Part shown: piece after piece, positions 1 to 9,245 of the stretch
Layout: each line of letters begins with the position of its first letter
How positions within the stretch are numbered: the stretch's first letter is position 1
The notes under the pieces: generated by a model
What the model was told of the DNA's origin: nothing
What the model saw: only the letters and a program-made list of their open reading frames with translations
The model's database searches: none
Program-made: the position numbers and the translations under genes
DNA from: Wandonia haliotis
GTDB taxonomy: Bacteria; Bacteroidota; Bacteroidia; Flavobacteriales_D; Crocinitomicaceae
Assembly: GCF_039523435.1 (NCBI RefSeq)
Contig: NZ_BAAAFH010000011.1
Span: 682,001 to 746,000 of the forward strand
DNA: 64,000 bases
Direction of reading: 5' to 3'

Positions 1-655
1 ACAGTTCATATAAGGTTTCAAACGACCCGGAAGAGCCTATAAAGTCTGAGCAGGAAATCGTATCAAAAAAACCGCCTGTTTTCTCTTCCAAATAAGTATT
101 GATTTTCTCCTTATCCTCTTCAGAAAACGGATCACTGAATGAAAATTGCTGGAATATACGGGAAACACCAATTTCGAAACTATTCATGGCAAGTATACCG
201 TTCTCATCTGCCAGAATAAACTCCGTGCTTCCCCCTCCTATATCCATAATTAACCCCTTTCGGTCAAAATTATGAGTAAGACAGACCCCTTTATAAATTA
301 ACTTTGCCTCTTCGATTCCATCAATTACCTTACAGGGAATATCGAATTCTTCTTCTATTTTATGAACAAAGTCTTTTCCATTTATGGCATTTCGAATAGC
401 AGATGTTGCAATAGCCTGAATTTTTGTGCAACCATATTCCTTACAAATTGCCATAAAACGCCCCAGGCAGTCCATTCCTCTTTGCCAGGCATCTTCTGAA
501 ATACGGTTATCATTTATCCCTCCCATACCAAGCGCAACTCCTTCTTTTGTAGAAAGCAGTAACTCAGGATGGGGAGCTCCGTTTTTAATGATCAGTAAAT
601 TAAATGTATTTGTGCCCAGGTCAATTGCGGCAACGGGTTCCTGTCCCTTACTCAT
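1..655 (-). CDS. Ppx/GppA family phosphatase, partial (C-terminus beyond window)
   Basis: This is the N-terminal 218 residues of an exopolyphosphatase/guanosine pentaphosphatase, which hydrolyses polyphosphate or pppGpp in the cytoplasm. The start reads MSKGQEPVAAIDLGTNT, and DLGTNTFNLLI is the ASKHA phosphate-1 loop. IMDIGGGSTEFIL is the second phosphate loop, and GSSGSFETL near the edge fits the family. The ATG at 655 is used because an ATG at 659 meets a stop after three codons. It lies 3 bases after the ABC permease stop, so it is probably the last gene of that operon. Which of polyphosphate or pppGpp is the substrate cannot be told from this part. Confidence 0.88.
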   Translation of the reverse strand, partial: MSKGQEPVAAIDLGTNTFNLLIIKNGAPHPELLLSTKEGVALGMGGINDNRISEDAWQRGMDCLGRFMAICKEYGCTKIQAIATSAIRNAINGKDFVHKIEEEFDIPCKVIDGIEEAKLIYKGVCLTHNFDRKGLIMDIGGGSTEFILADENGILAMNSFEIGVSRIFQQFSFSDPFSEEDKEKINTYLEEKTGGFFDTISCSDFIGSSGSFETLYEL

Positions 656-658
656 TCA

Positions 659-1957
659 TTATGGTTTTTTAAATATCCAGTTGATTAAATTTCCAAAACG
701 CAGACGGTATCCTGTAACAAGCAAAGCATTTTTAAATACTCGTGCTGCAACCCCTATATTGAACAGAATCCCGAGGAGTAACAATACAATAGCCATTAAC
801 AAATGCCAAAGTTCTCCGCTTTCGTACCCCAATCCCAGATTCACCATAATAACCATGGGTGATGTAAAAGGGATAATACCCAACCAAAAAGATAATTCAG
901 CATCCGGGTTTTCAGCTACGTACCACCCCGACCAAATGCCAATCAAAAACAAGAAAATCAATGGAATAAGAAACTGTTGTCCGTCAGATTCTGAACCTTG
1001 AGCTGCTCCCAGTGCAGCAAATAGCCCACCGTAGAATAAATACCCCAGTATCAGTAACAGAACAAAGAAAGTTCCCATCACTCCAAAGTTTAGTTGTTCA
1101 TACACCAATTGAACCAAATCGTTATACGGTGTGTACTCTTGTCCTGCGACAAGATTGGCAGCATCAAACATATCCGGAAAGAAAACAGATCGGAAGAAAA
1201 GTAAACCTCCGAAAATCAATACCGTCCAGATTGCAAACTGTATCAATGCTGCAATACCGATTCCCAGTAATTTCCCGGTCATTAATTCTCCGGGCTTTAC
1301 TGTTGCTAGTAAAACCTCTGCTATACGACTGGATTTTTCTCTTGACGTACTTCGCAAAATGGTCATTCCGAAAAGGAAAATAAACAGAAAGACAATTCCT
1401 CCGAAAACGACTCCCGCATAAGCTGCTAATTTGTAATTCCCTAATTCTTCGGGACGATAGGCATCCCGTACTTCCAAATTTAACGGATGTTTGACGATGA
1501 GAAACTCTTTCAAGGTCAGGTCCGTAAACTCTTTCGCTTTCAATCCTTCCAAACGTTTTTCCAGCTCGCGCTGAATCCGTAACGGGATCTTCGAATTCAA
1601 TCGTTTCTTCTGAAAAAAGAAAACGTGATTATTGGATAGCACCTTTTCGTTTACAACCAACAATGCATCAAAACCGGCGTACTCAGGATCTGAAGTGAAA
1701 GAAGCAGGTTCTACATAGGAATTGATAAACGCGTACTCTATTTGCCCTGAAGAATCAGGAACAATTATATTTTCAAGTGTTTCAACCGGATCAGAAACCA
1801 GTACGCGGACATGTTCTTCTTCTCCCCCAGAAGCTGTAAATAAAATATAGAGGATAAACAGTACAACGAGAGGTCCTCCTACTGCCATCGTCAGAAATGA
1901 GCGACTTTTGAGACGCTCATTCAATTCTCTTCCGGCAATACTTATAATTCTTTTCAT
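659..1957 (-). CDS. ABC-2 type transporter permease (NatB-like)
   Basis: A 432-residue inner-membrane permease of an ABC-2 exporter. One membrane segment lies at about residues 22-42, followed by a large extracytoplasmic domain of about 130 residues. Five or more segments follow (around 178-200, 228-252, 298-320, 330-350, 383-405). This is the layout of the NatB/YhaP family. It works with the ATPase encoded 6 bases upstream. The substrate is not known; family members export sodium ions, drugs or lipids. The downstream Ppx gene follows after 3 bases. Confidence 0.85.
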   Translation of the reverse strand: MKRIISIAGRELNERLKSRSFLTMAVGGPLVVLFILYILFTASGGEEEHVRVLVSDPVETLENIIVPDSSGQIEYAFINSYVEPASFTSDPEYAGFDALLVVNEKVLSNNHVFFFQKKRLNSKIPLRIQRELEKRLEGLKAKEFTDLTLKEFLIVKHPLNLEVRDAYRPEELGNYKLAAYAGVVFGGIVFLFIFLFGMTILRSTSREKSSRIAEVLLATVKPGELMTGKLLGIGIAALIQFAIWTVLIFGGLLFFRSVFFPDMFDAANLVAGQEYTPYNDLVQLVYEQLNFGVMGTFFVLLLILGYLFYGGLFAALGAAQGSESDGQQFLIPLIFLFLIGIWSGWYVAENPDAELSFWLGIIPFTSPMVIMVNLGLGYESGELWHLLMAIVLLLLGILFNIGVAARVFKNALLVTGYRLRFGNLINWIFKKP

Positions 1958-1963
1958 GCTTTA

Positions 1964-2878
1964 TTAGTGTGTTACAGTAGTTTCCCGGATAAATACTTCT
2001 TCCATAGACGGTAATTCTTCCCAGGCACCTTCTATATCAATTTTCGGAACCAGTGTTTCCAGTAAACTCCTGAAATTACTGTCTCCGACCATCCGCACAC
2101 GGGCAATATATCTGTTCTCCCCGATAATTTTCTTATCAACCAGATCAAAACCTGTCCATAAGGCCGTTGCAAATGCAATCATATTACCTGAAAACTGTAC
2201 TGCATAAAGTTTTTCAGAGTGATGTCCTTTGACCTCCTGAACAGTTCCTTCCAGAACTTTCTTGCTCTTATCTATTAAGACAACGTGATCACATAATTCT
2301 TCCACACTGTTCATATTGTGCGTGGACAAAAGAATTGTTTTTCCCTCCTCTTTCATCTCCCGCAATATGCCACGCATCAGTTTGACATTACCAGGATCAA
2401 ATCCACTGAAAGGTTCATCAAGAATTAATAGATCCGGATTATGAAAAACCGTGGAAATAAACTGCACTTTCTGAGCCATTCCTTTGGACAACTCTTCAAT
2501 ACGTTTACCTCTCCACTCCTGAATATCAAATTTTTCCATCCAATAATCTAGCGCCGCTTTACTTTCATTTTTATGTAAACCACGTAAAGATCCCATAAAT
2601 AGCAGAAAATCCGAGACGGTCATATTGGGATACATTCCTCTTTCTTCAGGTAGGTATCCGAGAGAACTCAGTTGCTCCCGGGGCATTAACCTATTATTCA
2701 GATAAACACCACCATCATCAGGAGTTATAATCTGATTAATAATTCGGATTAACGTTGTTTTTCCGGCTCCGTTGGGTCCCAGAATTCCATGAATTTTTCC
2801 CGGTTCAAATTTAGCCGACACATTATCCAATGCCAGTTTGATTCCGTATCGTTTTGTTATATTCCTGACTTCAAGCAT
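1964..2878 (-). CDS. ABC transporter ATP-binding protein (NatA-like)
   Basis: The 304-residue ATPase subunit that powers the adjacent permease. Walker A is GPNGAGKTTL at residues 34-43. The signature is the variant ELSKGMAQK at about 128-136, typical of the NatA/YhaQ group. Walker B is LLILDEPFSGFD, and the switch histidine is in STHN. About 80 C-terminal residues follow the nucleotide-binding domain, as in DUF4162-type ATPases. The gene is first in an apparent natA-natB-ppx operon and is separated from dnaJ by a terminator at 2931-2963. Confidence 0.9.
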   Translation of the reverse strand: MLEVRNITKRYGIKLALDNVSAKFEPGKIHGILGPNGAGKTTLIRIINQIITPDDGGVYLNNRLMPREQLSSLGYLPEERGMYPNMTVSDFLLFMGSLRGLHKNESKAALDYWMEKFDIQEWRGKRIEELSKGMAQKVQFISTVFHNPDLLILDEPFSGFDPGNVKLMRGILREMKEEGKTILLSTHNMNSVEELCDHVVLIDKSKKVLEGTVQEVKGHHSEKLYAVQFSGNMIAFATALWTGFDLVDKKIIGENRYIARVRMVGDSNFRSLLETLVPKIDIEGAWEELPSMEEVFIRETTVTH

Positions 2879-2930
2879 AGATTTGTTTCTCGGCTAAATA
2901 TAAAAAGAAGTTTTTACCTGCAAATACAAC

Positions 2931-2963
2931 AAAAGGCATTCTCCTCACGGGAAAATGCCTTTT
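2931..2963 (-). terminator. Rho-independent terminator of grpE-dnaJ
   Basis: A perfect 10-bp stem (AAAAGGCATT against AATGCCTTTT) with a 13-base loop lies 19 bases after the dnaJ stop on the minus strand. The 3' arm ends in a T run. Confidence 0.8.
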
Positions 2964-2981
2964 CTCTATTTTTTATCGGAA

Positions 2982-4112
2982 TCAGCTTTGGAACATATCC
3001 TTCACCCGCTGAAAGAATCCTTTATCTCTATCTTCCGGTTTCGGAGTAAAGTTTTCACTTTCTTTCAGTTTTTCAAGAATTTCGCGTTCTTCTTTTGAAA
3101 CTTTTGTCGGTGTCCAGATATTAATGTGTACAAACAAATCACCAGATCCATATCCCTGTACATTAGGAAGTCCTTTGCCTTTCAGGCGCAACATCTTCCC
3201 ACTCTGTGTACCCGGTTCTACTTTGATTTTTGCCTTACCTGTAACCGTAGGAATTTCGATCGAATCCCCCAAAACAGCATCAATAAAACTTATATATGCA
3301 TCATAATGAAGGTGTTCTCCATCTCTTCTCAGAAGAGGATGCTCTACTTCTTCAATTACGATCAGAAGATCACCCGGAATTCCGTTAAAGGGTCCCGCAT
3401 TTCCTTTCCCCGTAACGCTCAATTGCATTCCTTCTTCCACTCCTGCCGGGATGTCGATCTCAATCACCTCTTCCTGGCGTTTCAATCCCTGATTATCTGC
3501 ATCTGCAGGTTTTTTATCAATGATCTTACCGGTACCATTACAAGAAGGACAGGTAGAAGCTGTTTGCATCTGCCCCAGGAAAGTTTGTGTAACACGCATT
3601 ACACGTCCGCTTCCGTTACATTGCGAACAGGTTTTATAGGTAACTCCGTCCGCATTAACCAGTTTGTTAACTTTGATTTTCTTTTTTACACCGGTAGCTA
3701 TTTCTTCCAGTGTAAGTTTAATCTTAACTCGTAGATTACTACCTCTCGAAGTACGTGCACCTCCACCTCTGGACGATCTACCGCCTCCGAAACCACCAAA
3801 AGCACCCCCGAAGACATCTCCGAACTGTTCAAAGATATCTTCCATGTTCATGCCTCCACCACCGAAGCCACCACCTGAAGCGCCTCCGACACCAGCGTGA
3901 CCAAATCTGTCGTATCGCTGACGTTTTTCCGTATCACTTAACACTTCATAAGCTTCGGCTGCTTCCTTAAACTTTTCTTCCGCCTCTTTATCGTCCGGAT
4001 TCTTATCCGGGTGATACTTTAGCGCCAGTTTACGGTACGCTTTTTTGATCTCTGCCTCAGTAGCCGATTTGCCAATACCAAGAACCTCGTAATAGTCTCT
4101 CTTTTCACTCAT
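2982..4112 (-). CDS. dnaJ: Chaperone protein DnaJ, two-motif zinc region
   Basis: A 376-residue Hsp40 co-chaperone that delivers unfolded clients to DnaK and stimulates its ATPase. The J domain has HPD at residues 34-36, and a Gly/Phe-rich linker spans about 75-120. The cysteine-rich region contains only two CxxCxGxG motifs (CSQCNGSG and CPSCNGTG) where the classic protein has four. The two C-terminal substrate-binding beta domains are complete (VPGD and GKGLP-type motifs present). To my knowledge the two-motif form is common in flavobacterial DnaJ, so it is not a deletion in this genome. It lies 14 bases after grpE, in one operon. Confidence 0.95.
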   Translation of the reverse strand: MSEKRDYYEVLGIGKSATEAEIKKAYRKLALKYHPDKNPDDKEAEEKFKEAAEAYEVLSDTEKRQRYDRFGHAGVGGASGGGFGGGGMNMEDIFEQFGDVFGGAFGGFGGGRSSRGGGARTSRGSNLRVKIKLTLEEIATGVKKKIKVNKLVNADGVTYKTCSQCNGSGRVMRVTQTFLGQMQTASTCPSCNGTGKIIDKKPADADNQGLKRQEEVIEIDIPAGVEEGMQLSVTGKGNAGPFNGIPGDLLIVIEEVEHPLLRRDGEHLHYDAYISFIDAVLGDSIEIPTVTGKAKIKVEPGTQSGKMLRLKGKGLPNVQGYGSGDLFVHINIWTPTKVSKEEREILEKLKESENFTPKPEDRDKGFFQRVKDMFQS

Positions 4113-4126
4113 AATTCAAAATGTGC

Positions 4127-4657
4127 TTATTGCCCTACAACAACTTTGGCATAGCGCAACACTTTATCTTTCAAAAAGTATCCTTTTTCCACTACATCAA
4201 CGATTTTCCCCTTAAGACTCTCTTCGGGAGCCGGAATATTCGTAATTGCATCATGTAATTCTGCGTCAAATGCTTCGCCCTGTGCCTCCATTGGCTTCAA
4301 ACCTTTTGAAAGTAAAATTCCTTCAAACTTGTGATGTACAAGACGGAAACCTTCTTTTACAGCCTCTACATCTTCAATTTTCTCATTTGCCTTTATAGCA
4401 CGCTCAAAGTCGTCCAGAACTGTTAATAGATCTTTCATCAAATCTGAACCTGCCTGGTTGATAATATCCGCTTTCTCTTTAATCGTTCGTTTACGGAAGT
4501 TATCAAAATCAGAGTACAAACGCACGTACTTATCATTCATCTCGTTATATCTGTCCTCCCAGGTAGGCTCTGTCGATTCTTTCTGCTCATCTTTATCCAG
4601 AACCTCGTCCTGCTTAACTTGTTCTTCCTGATTTTCCAATTCTTCTTTCTCAGCCAT
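4127..4657 (-). CDS. grpE: Nucleotide exchange factor GrpE
   Basis: A 176-residue cytoplasmic protein that exchanges ADP for ATP on DnaK. An acidic N-terminal tail is followed by a long coiled coil with YSDFDNFRKRT, and then the C-terminal beta domain (LLSKGLKPMEAQGEAFD, ending YAKVVVGQ). I take the ATG at 4657 (MAEKEE) because the six-residue extension to 4675 is not family-like. It is the first gene of grpE-dnaJ. dnaK is not in the window. Confidence 0.95.
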   Translation of the reverse strand: MAEKEELENQEEQVKQDEVLDKDEQKESTEPTWEDRYNEMNDKYVRLYSDFDNFRKRTIKEKADIINQAGSDLMKDLLTVLDDFERAIKANEKIEDVEAVKEGFRLVHHKFEGILLSKGLKPMEAQGEAFDAELHDAITNIPAPEESLKGKIVDVVEKGYFLKDKVLRYAKVVVGQ

Positions 4658-4700
4658 AACTCGCCATTTTCGCATTCTAACTCAAACTTTTTGCCAACTA

Positions 4701-4742
4701 AAAAAAATGGACAATCTGACAGTTCAGTTATCCATTTTTTAT
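4701..4742 (-). terminator. Terminator after murA
   Basis: A hairpin with AAAAAATGGA and TCCATTTTTT arms sits 38 bases after the murA stop and is followed on the minus strand by a T run. It separates the DUF4290-murA unit from grpE-dnaJ. Confidence 0.75.
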
Positions 4743-4777
4743 TTTATCTGGCAGTAAACCTGCCATTTTTGTACTTC

Positions 4778-6082
4778 TTACAATCTTCTGATATCAGCTC
4801 CCAAATTGCTCAAACGAATATCAATATCCTGATACCCTCTGTCAATTTGTTCAATATTGTGAATCACACTACGTCCTTCTGCTGAAAGTGCAGCGATTAA
4901 AAGTGATACTCCTGCTCGAATATCCGGAGAAGTCATTTGTATTCCTCTCAAAGGATACTTTCTATCTAATCCGATGACTGTTGCCCTATGTGGGTCACAA
5001 AGTATAATCTGCGCCCCCATATCAATTAGTTTGTCAACAAAGAACAAACGAGATTCAAACATTTTCTGATGAATCAATACCGCACCTTTTGCCTGTGTTG
5101 CCACCACCAAAATAATACTCAACAAATCCGGAGTAAACCCAGGCCATGGGGCATCAGATATCGTCATAATTGACCCGTCGATAAACGTTTCAACTTCGTA
5201 GGATTCCTGAGCAGGGATAAATAAATCATCTCCTCTCAATTCCATCTGAATTCCAAGCTTTCGGAATACGTCAGGAATAATCCCCAAATTTTCGTACGAC
5301 ACATCTTTGATCGTAATTTCCGATTGTGTCATCGCTGCCAGTCCTATAAATGAACCGATTTCGATCATATCCGGAAGAATTCTGTGGAAACAACCTCCCA
5401 ACTTGTCTACTCCATCAATTTCGAGACGATTAGACCCTATTCCTGCAATTTGTGCTCCCATACTATTCAGCATTTTACACAATTGCTGTAGATAGGGTTC
5501 ACACGCTGCATTGTAGATCGTTGTATGTCCTTCTGCCAATACAGCTGCCATTACAACGTTTGCCGTTCCGGTTACAGAAGCCTCGTCGAGATGAATATAG
5601 GTTCCCTTAAGTTTTTTTGCTTTAACAGAGTAAAAATACTCTTCCGCATCAAAATTGAACTCAGCACCCAATCTTGCAAATCCTTCAAAATGCGTATCCA
5701 GTCGTCTACGTCCAATCTTATCTCCTCCGGGTTTAGGAATAAACCCTTCTCCGAATCTAGCCAGTAACGGTCCAACAATCATGATCGACCCCCGAAGGCT
5801 ACTTGCCCGATTTTTAAAATCTTCCGAACGCAAATAATCCAGATCAATTTCTTTGGCCTGAAAAATGAAAGTTCCTTTTTCAACCTTCTCCACTTTTACA
5901 CCCATTGCCTGTAAAAGAGAGATTAACTTATTCACGTCAATAATATCCGGAAGATTGGATATGGTTACTTTATCTTCTGTCAAAAGTACCGCACACAAAA
6001 TCTGAAGCGCTTCATTCTTCGCTCCCTGGGGAACTAATTCTCCCTTTAGTTTCTTTCCTCCGTATATTTCAAATGATGCCAT
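4778..6082 (-). CDS. murA: UDP-N-acetylglucosamine 1-carboxyvinyltransferase, Asp-type active site
   Basis: The 434-residue MurA catalyses the first committed step of peptidoglycan synthesis, transferring enolpyruvate from PEP to UDP-GlcNAc in the cytoplasm. Lys22-Asn23 (GAKNEAL) and the RGSIMIVGPLLARFGEG segment match the family. The catalytic loop reads PGGDKIGRRR, with Asp121 where E. coli has Cys115 (PGGCTIGARP). Cys-to-Asp MurA enzymes are known to be active and insensitive to fosfomycin, as in mycobacteria and chlamydiae. The gene starts 2 bases after the DUF4290 gene, so the two are co-transcribed. Length is slightly above the usual 420. Confidence 0.95.
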   Translation of the reverse strand: MASFEIYGGKKLKGELVPQGAKNEALQILCAVLLTEDKVTISNLPDIIDVNKLISLLQAMGVKVEKVEKGTFIFQAKEIDLDYLRSEDFKNRASSLRGSIMIVGPLLARFGEGFIPKPGGDKIGRRRLDTHFEGFARLGAEFNFDAEEYFYSVKAKKLKGTYIHLDEASVTGTANVVMAAVLAEGHTTIYNAACEPYLQQLCKMLNSMGAQIAGIGSNRLEIDGVDKLGGCFHRILPDMIEIGSFIGLAAMTQSEITIKDVSYENLGIIPDVFRKLGIQMELRGDDLFIPAQESYEVETFIDGSIMTISDAPWPGFTPDLLSIILVVATQAKGAVLIHQKMFESRLFFVDKLIDMGAQIILCDPHRATVIGLDRKYPLRGIQMTSPDIRAGVSLLIAALSAEGRSVIHNIEQIDRGYQDIDIRLSNLGADIRRL

Positions 6083-6084
6083 TC

Positions 6085-6705
6085 TTATCTCTTTTTCTTA
6101 TTTTTCCCTTTGAGCGGTTTTTTCTTACGCGCATTCGGATTCACCCCAATCGATCTCAAGATCTGATTGGTTGAAGTAAGATCTTCAGGGTCTTCTACCT
6201 GTAACTTTCCGTTTGATAATTCGGAAAGTTGATTCATAATAACTTTGTTTTCAACTGTATCATTGTTATACGTTAGATACAGTTTCTTCATGATATTCGC
6301 CAAACGTCTTGTAACTGCACTTTTCTCTTCCGGATCAGATATTACAAGTGCTTTTTTAATCATTTCCTGAATATTATGACCATAGTGTCCGTAACGGATC
6401 GAATTTTTAGGATATCCGAGCCTCTCGGGTCTTTCTTCAAGAGTTTCTCTGCTTGGAATCGGGTAAGGTGAATCTACATCCAGTTGGAAATCGGACATTA
6501 TGAACAAATGAGTCCATAATTTGTGCTTAAAGTCATCCACATCTCTCAAATGCGGATTTAACTGTCCCATCACCTCAATAATCGCCTTTGCTGCCCGATT
6601 TCGTTCGTCTCTGTCTTCTATTTTACGTGCAAAATCAATCATCTTCTGCACGTTTCTGCCATACTCAGGAATGAGCATTTTCGGCCGAACCGTATTATAT
6701 TCCAT
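6085..6705 (-). CDS. DUF4290 family protein
   Basis: A 206-residue cytoplasmic protein of a Bacteroidota family of unknown function. Recognisable stretches are MEYNTVRPKMLIPEYGRN, LNPHLRD, KLWTHLFIMSDF and IRYGHYGHNIQEMIK. The C-terminus is a basic tail (KKKPLKGKNKKKR) that may bind nucleic acid. It is directly upstream of murA with a 2-base gap, a pairing I recall as conserved in Bacteroidota, which suggests a role in cell-wall synthesis. A promoter element lies at 6728-6735. Confidence 0.85.
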   Translation of the reverse strand: MEYNTVRPKMLIPEYGRNVQKMIDFARKIEDRDERNRAAKAIIEVMGQLNPHLRDVDDFKHKLWTHLFIMSDFQLDVDSPYPIPSRETLEERPERLGYPKNSIRYGHYGHNIQEMIKKALVISDPEEKSAVTRRLANIMKKLYLTYNNDTVENKVIMNQLSELSNGKLQVEDPEDLTSTNQILRSIGVNPNARKKKPLKGKNKKKR

Positions 6706-6727
6706 TCTAAAATACTCGTATTTACCT

Positions 6728-6735
6728 CAAAAGTA
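6728..6735 (-). promoter_or_regulatory. Bacteroidota -7 promoter element for DUF4290-murA
   Basis: TACTTTTG on the minus strand matches TAnnTTTG. It is 23 bases upstream of the start codon at 6705. No clear -33 TTG box is visible. Confidence 0.5.
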
Positions 6736-6796
6736 ATAAAAAGCGAAAAACTATCACGTATTAATTTTGTGAAAAAGCCAAATATCCTAAAAACAA

Positions 6797-6820
6797 AAAG
6801 GCCGCCAAAGGGCAGCCTTT
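6797..6820 (-). terminator. Terminator of the TPR lipoprotein gene
   Basis: On the minus strand an AAAGGCTGCC/GGCGGCCTTT stem with a 4-base loop and one G-T pair is followed by TTTGTTTTT. It starts 25 bases after the stop codon at 6845. Confidence 0.8.
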
Positions 6821-6844
6821 CTGACTATAGTGTCACTAGGTTTC

Positions 6845-8548
6845 TTATTTCACTGTTGCCAAGAAAGCTGAGCTTTCAAAGAACTTAATAAATTCTCTGT
6901 CTTTAGCTGCTTTAGCTTTCAATGAAGCATCTTTACCAAAAGCAGACTTAAGATTGTTTACTACTGCATTTTCGTTGTTTTGTCTTGCAGCAATAATTGC
7001 TTTCAGGTAGTAAGACATTGCTTCTTCTTTAGCGTCAGCTTCGTCAATTGTAGATGATGCTGCGTCAAGATTTCCTGCCAATACCTGAGCTAAAGCCTTG
7101 TTAAATGTTTTCTCGTCTCCCATGTTTGAAACTGCATCTTCATACTTACCGTCCTGAATGTTTGCAATTCCCATGTTGTATTTCACTTCAGCACCTGCTG
7201 ACATAGCCTGACCATACAATTCTTTTGCTTTTGTACGATCTCCTGAAATGTGGGCAATAACACCAAGGTTATTCAACGACTGAGGGTTCTCCTGCATATT
7301 ATTCGCTTTCTCAAACTTCGCTTTCGCCTCGTTTGTTTTTCCTTGTAGGAATAATACATATCCAACATTGTTAGGTCCTCTCCAATCTTCTGAGTACAAT
7401 CTCTCAACTTCTTTGTAGATACGAAGTTTTTCATTAAGATCATCTGTCAATGTAGCTGCAAACAACAACTCTTCCACTTTCAATGTATCAGGGTTTGTTT
7501 TTGCCAATGCAGTCAATTCTTCATCTGAATATCCTGTAAGGTCATACACAAAGTTAATTTGTGAACGACGCAACTGAGGCAATACATTTTTCTCAAGGTA
7601 ATCAAATGTTTTAGCCATGTTACGCATTTCTTTCTCACGTTGAGCAGGATCACTGTACATGCTCAACACACGTAATACAAGATTCTTCTCATCTTCCTGC
7701 ATTTCAGACTTTTCAAGTTCAGCCTTAAATCCAGCCCAGTCTTCCCCTTTCGCCTGAAGATTGAACGACTCATCTGCCTGACCAAACTCATTCTTTGCTT
7801 TCTTAGCAATAGAAGCTGTTGCTTTCTTTCCTGACTCAGAACGAGCCGTTGACAATTCATTGTTTCTTCCTTCTTCACCTTCAGGAGATGCGTAAGCAAG
7901 AATATTGATTGTTTTAGGAGCAATTTTAGGATTTGTCTGCGCTGCTGCCATGAACGCTTCAAAAGCCTTGATATCTTCATCCTTCATTTCAGCAGGACGA
8001 ACATTACTCATATTTTTAAGATAGTTGATCTGTGCCTTAGCTACCTCTTCCGTCACTCGTTGGAACTGATCCGCACCGATAAGTACTTTTTGATCATTCT
8101 GAACAAGGTAAGGAGTGATTATTGTTGCATCAGCGATCTTTTCGGGACCAAACTGATCTTTCTCTTTTCCTTTTTTATAAACTACACCGGAAACAGATAA
8201 TTCCGATTCTTCCATTGAAGGCTTGTAAGCAACTACATCTGTATAGGTAAATTTCCCACCAGGTTTAAACATAATTGTTTGTCCGTTACCTTCAGCTTTT
8301 TCACCCTGGATTGTGATTGTTTTTAACGCAACCCCTCCAACAGAAGGAGTTATTTCGACAGAAGCCTTCTTATTCAACCCTTTTTCAGGGAGAACACCTT
8401 CTACCTTGATTCGTACGCTATCTCCGTGCATCTCTAATGGATCCGGAGTAACCGTATAATCTACATCTTTCAACAAGTCACAACTTGTTGTCGTCAAACC
8501 ACCTGCCAACGCTATAGCTGCAAGTCCTTTTAAGCTTTGATTCTTCAT
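6845..8548 (-). CDS. Envelope lipoprotein with OmpA-like segment and TPR repeats
   Basis: A 567-residue protein, probably anchored in the outer membrane. The N-terminus carries a signal sequence with lipobox-like GLTTTSC (Cys23). A beta-rich region of about 130 residues follows. Next is a segment with ILAYASPEGEEGRNNELSTAR (two short phrases: INILAYASPEG and NNELSTARSE) that resembles the OmpA peptidoglycan-binding fold. From about residue 360 there are TPR-like helices (NNVGYVLFLQGKTNEAKAKF, LNNLGVIAHISGD). The gene stands alone with its own terminator. A role in tethering or assembling envelope structures is inferred. The real function is not known to me. Confidence 0.75.
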   Translation of the reverse strand: MKNQSLKGLAAIALAGGLTTTSCDLLKDVDYTVTPDPLEMHGDSVRIKVEGVLPEKGLNKKASVEITPSVGGVALKTITIQGEKAEGNGQTIMFKPGGKFTYTDVVAYKPSMEESELSVSGVVYKKGKEKDQFGPEKIADATIITPYLVQNDQKVLIGADQFQRVTEEVAKAQINYLKNMSNVRPAEMKDEDIKAFEAFMAAAQTNPKIAPKTINILAYASPEGEEGRNNELSTARSESGKKATASIAKKAKNEFGQADESFNLQAKGEDWAGFKAELEKSEMQEDEKNLVLRVLSMYSDPAQREKEMRNMAKTFDYLEKNVLPQLRRSQINFVYDLTGYSDEELTALAKTNPDTLKVEELLFAATLTDDLNEKLRIYKEVERLYSEDWRGPNNVGYVLFLQGKTNEAKAKFEKANNMQENPQSLNNLGVIAHISGDRTKAKELYGQAMSAGAEVKYNMGIANIQDGKYEDAVSNMGDEKTFNKALAQVLAGNLDAASSTIDEADAKEEAMSYYLKAIIAARQNNENAVVNNLKSAFGKDASLKAKAAKDREFIKFFESSAFLATVK

Positions 8549-8643
8549 TATAAACCTAGTTTTTAGCTTTTCCAGTTAATTACTGTGCAATAATAATGAT
8601 TTTTTTTAGTTCTTAAAAAAGTACCCCCATTTTTTATGACTAT

Positions 8644-9135
8644 TTAAGATTTAGCAAATATTCTGGGCTCTCTCATCTCTTTTTTATCAGCTAAAATTTC
8701 CCGGATAGTTAATTGACTCAGAGGATCTACCCATTCTCCTGCTATTTCAACAACCGGAAATAACACAAATTCCCGCTCGGAAAAAGAAGGATGCGGAATA
8801 ATGAGTTGCTCAGACACTAAGACCTGCCGATCGTAAAAAATAATATCCAAATCGATTGTTCTGGAGGTATAACCTTCACCAGGAACAACAACTCTTCCCA
8901 TATTTGCTTCAATACTTTTCAATCGCTCCAGAAGCGCCAATGGAAACAACTCTGTATCAACGATCAAAGCCGCATTTAAAACATCAACCTCCGCTTCAAA
9001 ACCGACAGGTTTCGTCTCATAGAGAGAAGATACACTTATCACCTTCCCTATCTTTCTGATTTCCTGAATTGCTTTTTTTAAATATTCTATGCGAGGTTCA
9101 ATATTTGACCCCAAAGCAACTACAACTTTTGCCAT
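8644..9135 (-). CDS. folK: 7,8-dihydro-6-hydroxymethylpterin pyrophosphokinase (HPPK)
   Basis: A 163-residue cytoplasmic enzyme that transfers pyrophosphate from ATP to the pterin in folate synthesis. The hallmarks are ALGSNIEPR at the start, YETKPVGF, and SRTIDLDIIFYD, with the two metal-binding aspartates, followed by IPHPSFSEREFVLFP. It is a single-domain enzyme of normal length and is not fused to FolP. It is divergent from sppA across a 110-base gap. Confidence 0.95.
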   Translation of the reverse strand: MAKVVVALGSNIEPRIEYLKKAIQEIRKIGKVISVSSLYETKPVGFEAEVDVLNAALIVDTELFPLALLERLKSIEANMGRVVVPGEGYTSRTIDLDIIFYDRQVLVSEQLIIPHPSFSEREFVLFPVVEIAGEWVDPLSQLTIREILADKKEMREPRIFAKS

Positions 9136-9245
9136 ATCCCATTTTTAATTGCCGCTAATATACATTATTGTGCCATCTATCAAACTTTAGAACTTACTCA
9201 ACATAAAAAACGCTAATTTTACATTAGAATTAAACGCGATACATT

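Noticed and set aside
3664..3970. Proline- and histidine-rich plus-strand frames opposite dnaJ
   Set aside because: They are the complement of the Gly/Phe-rich DnaJ linker and not genes.
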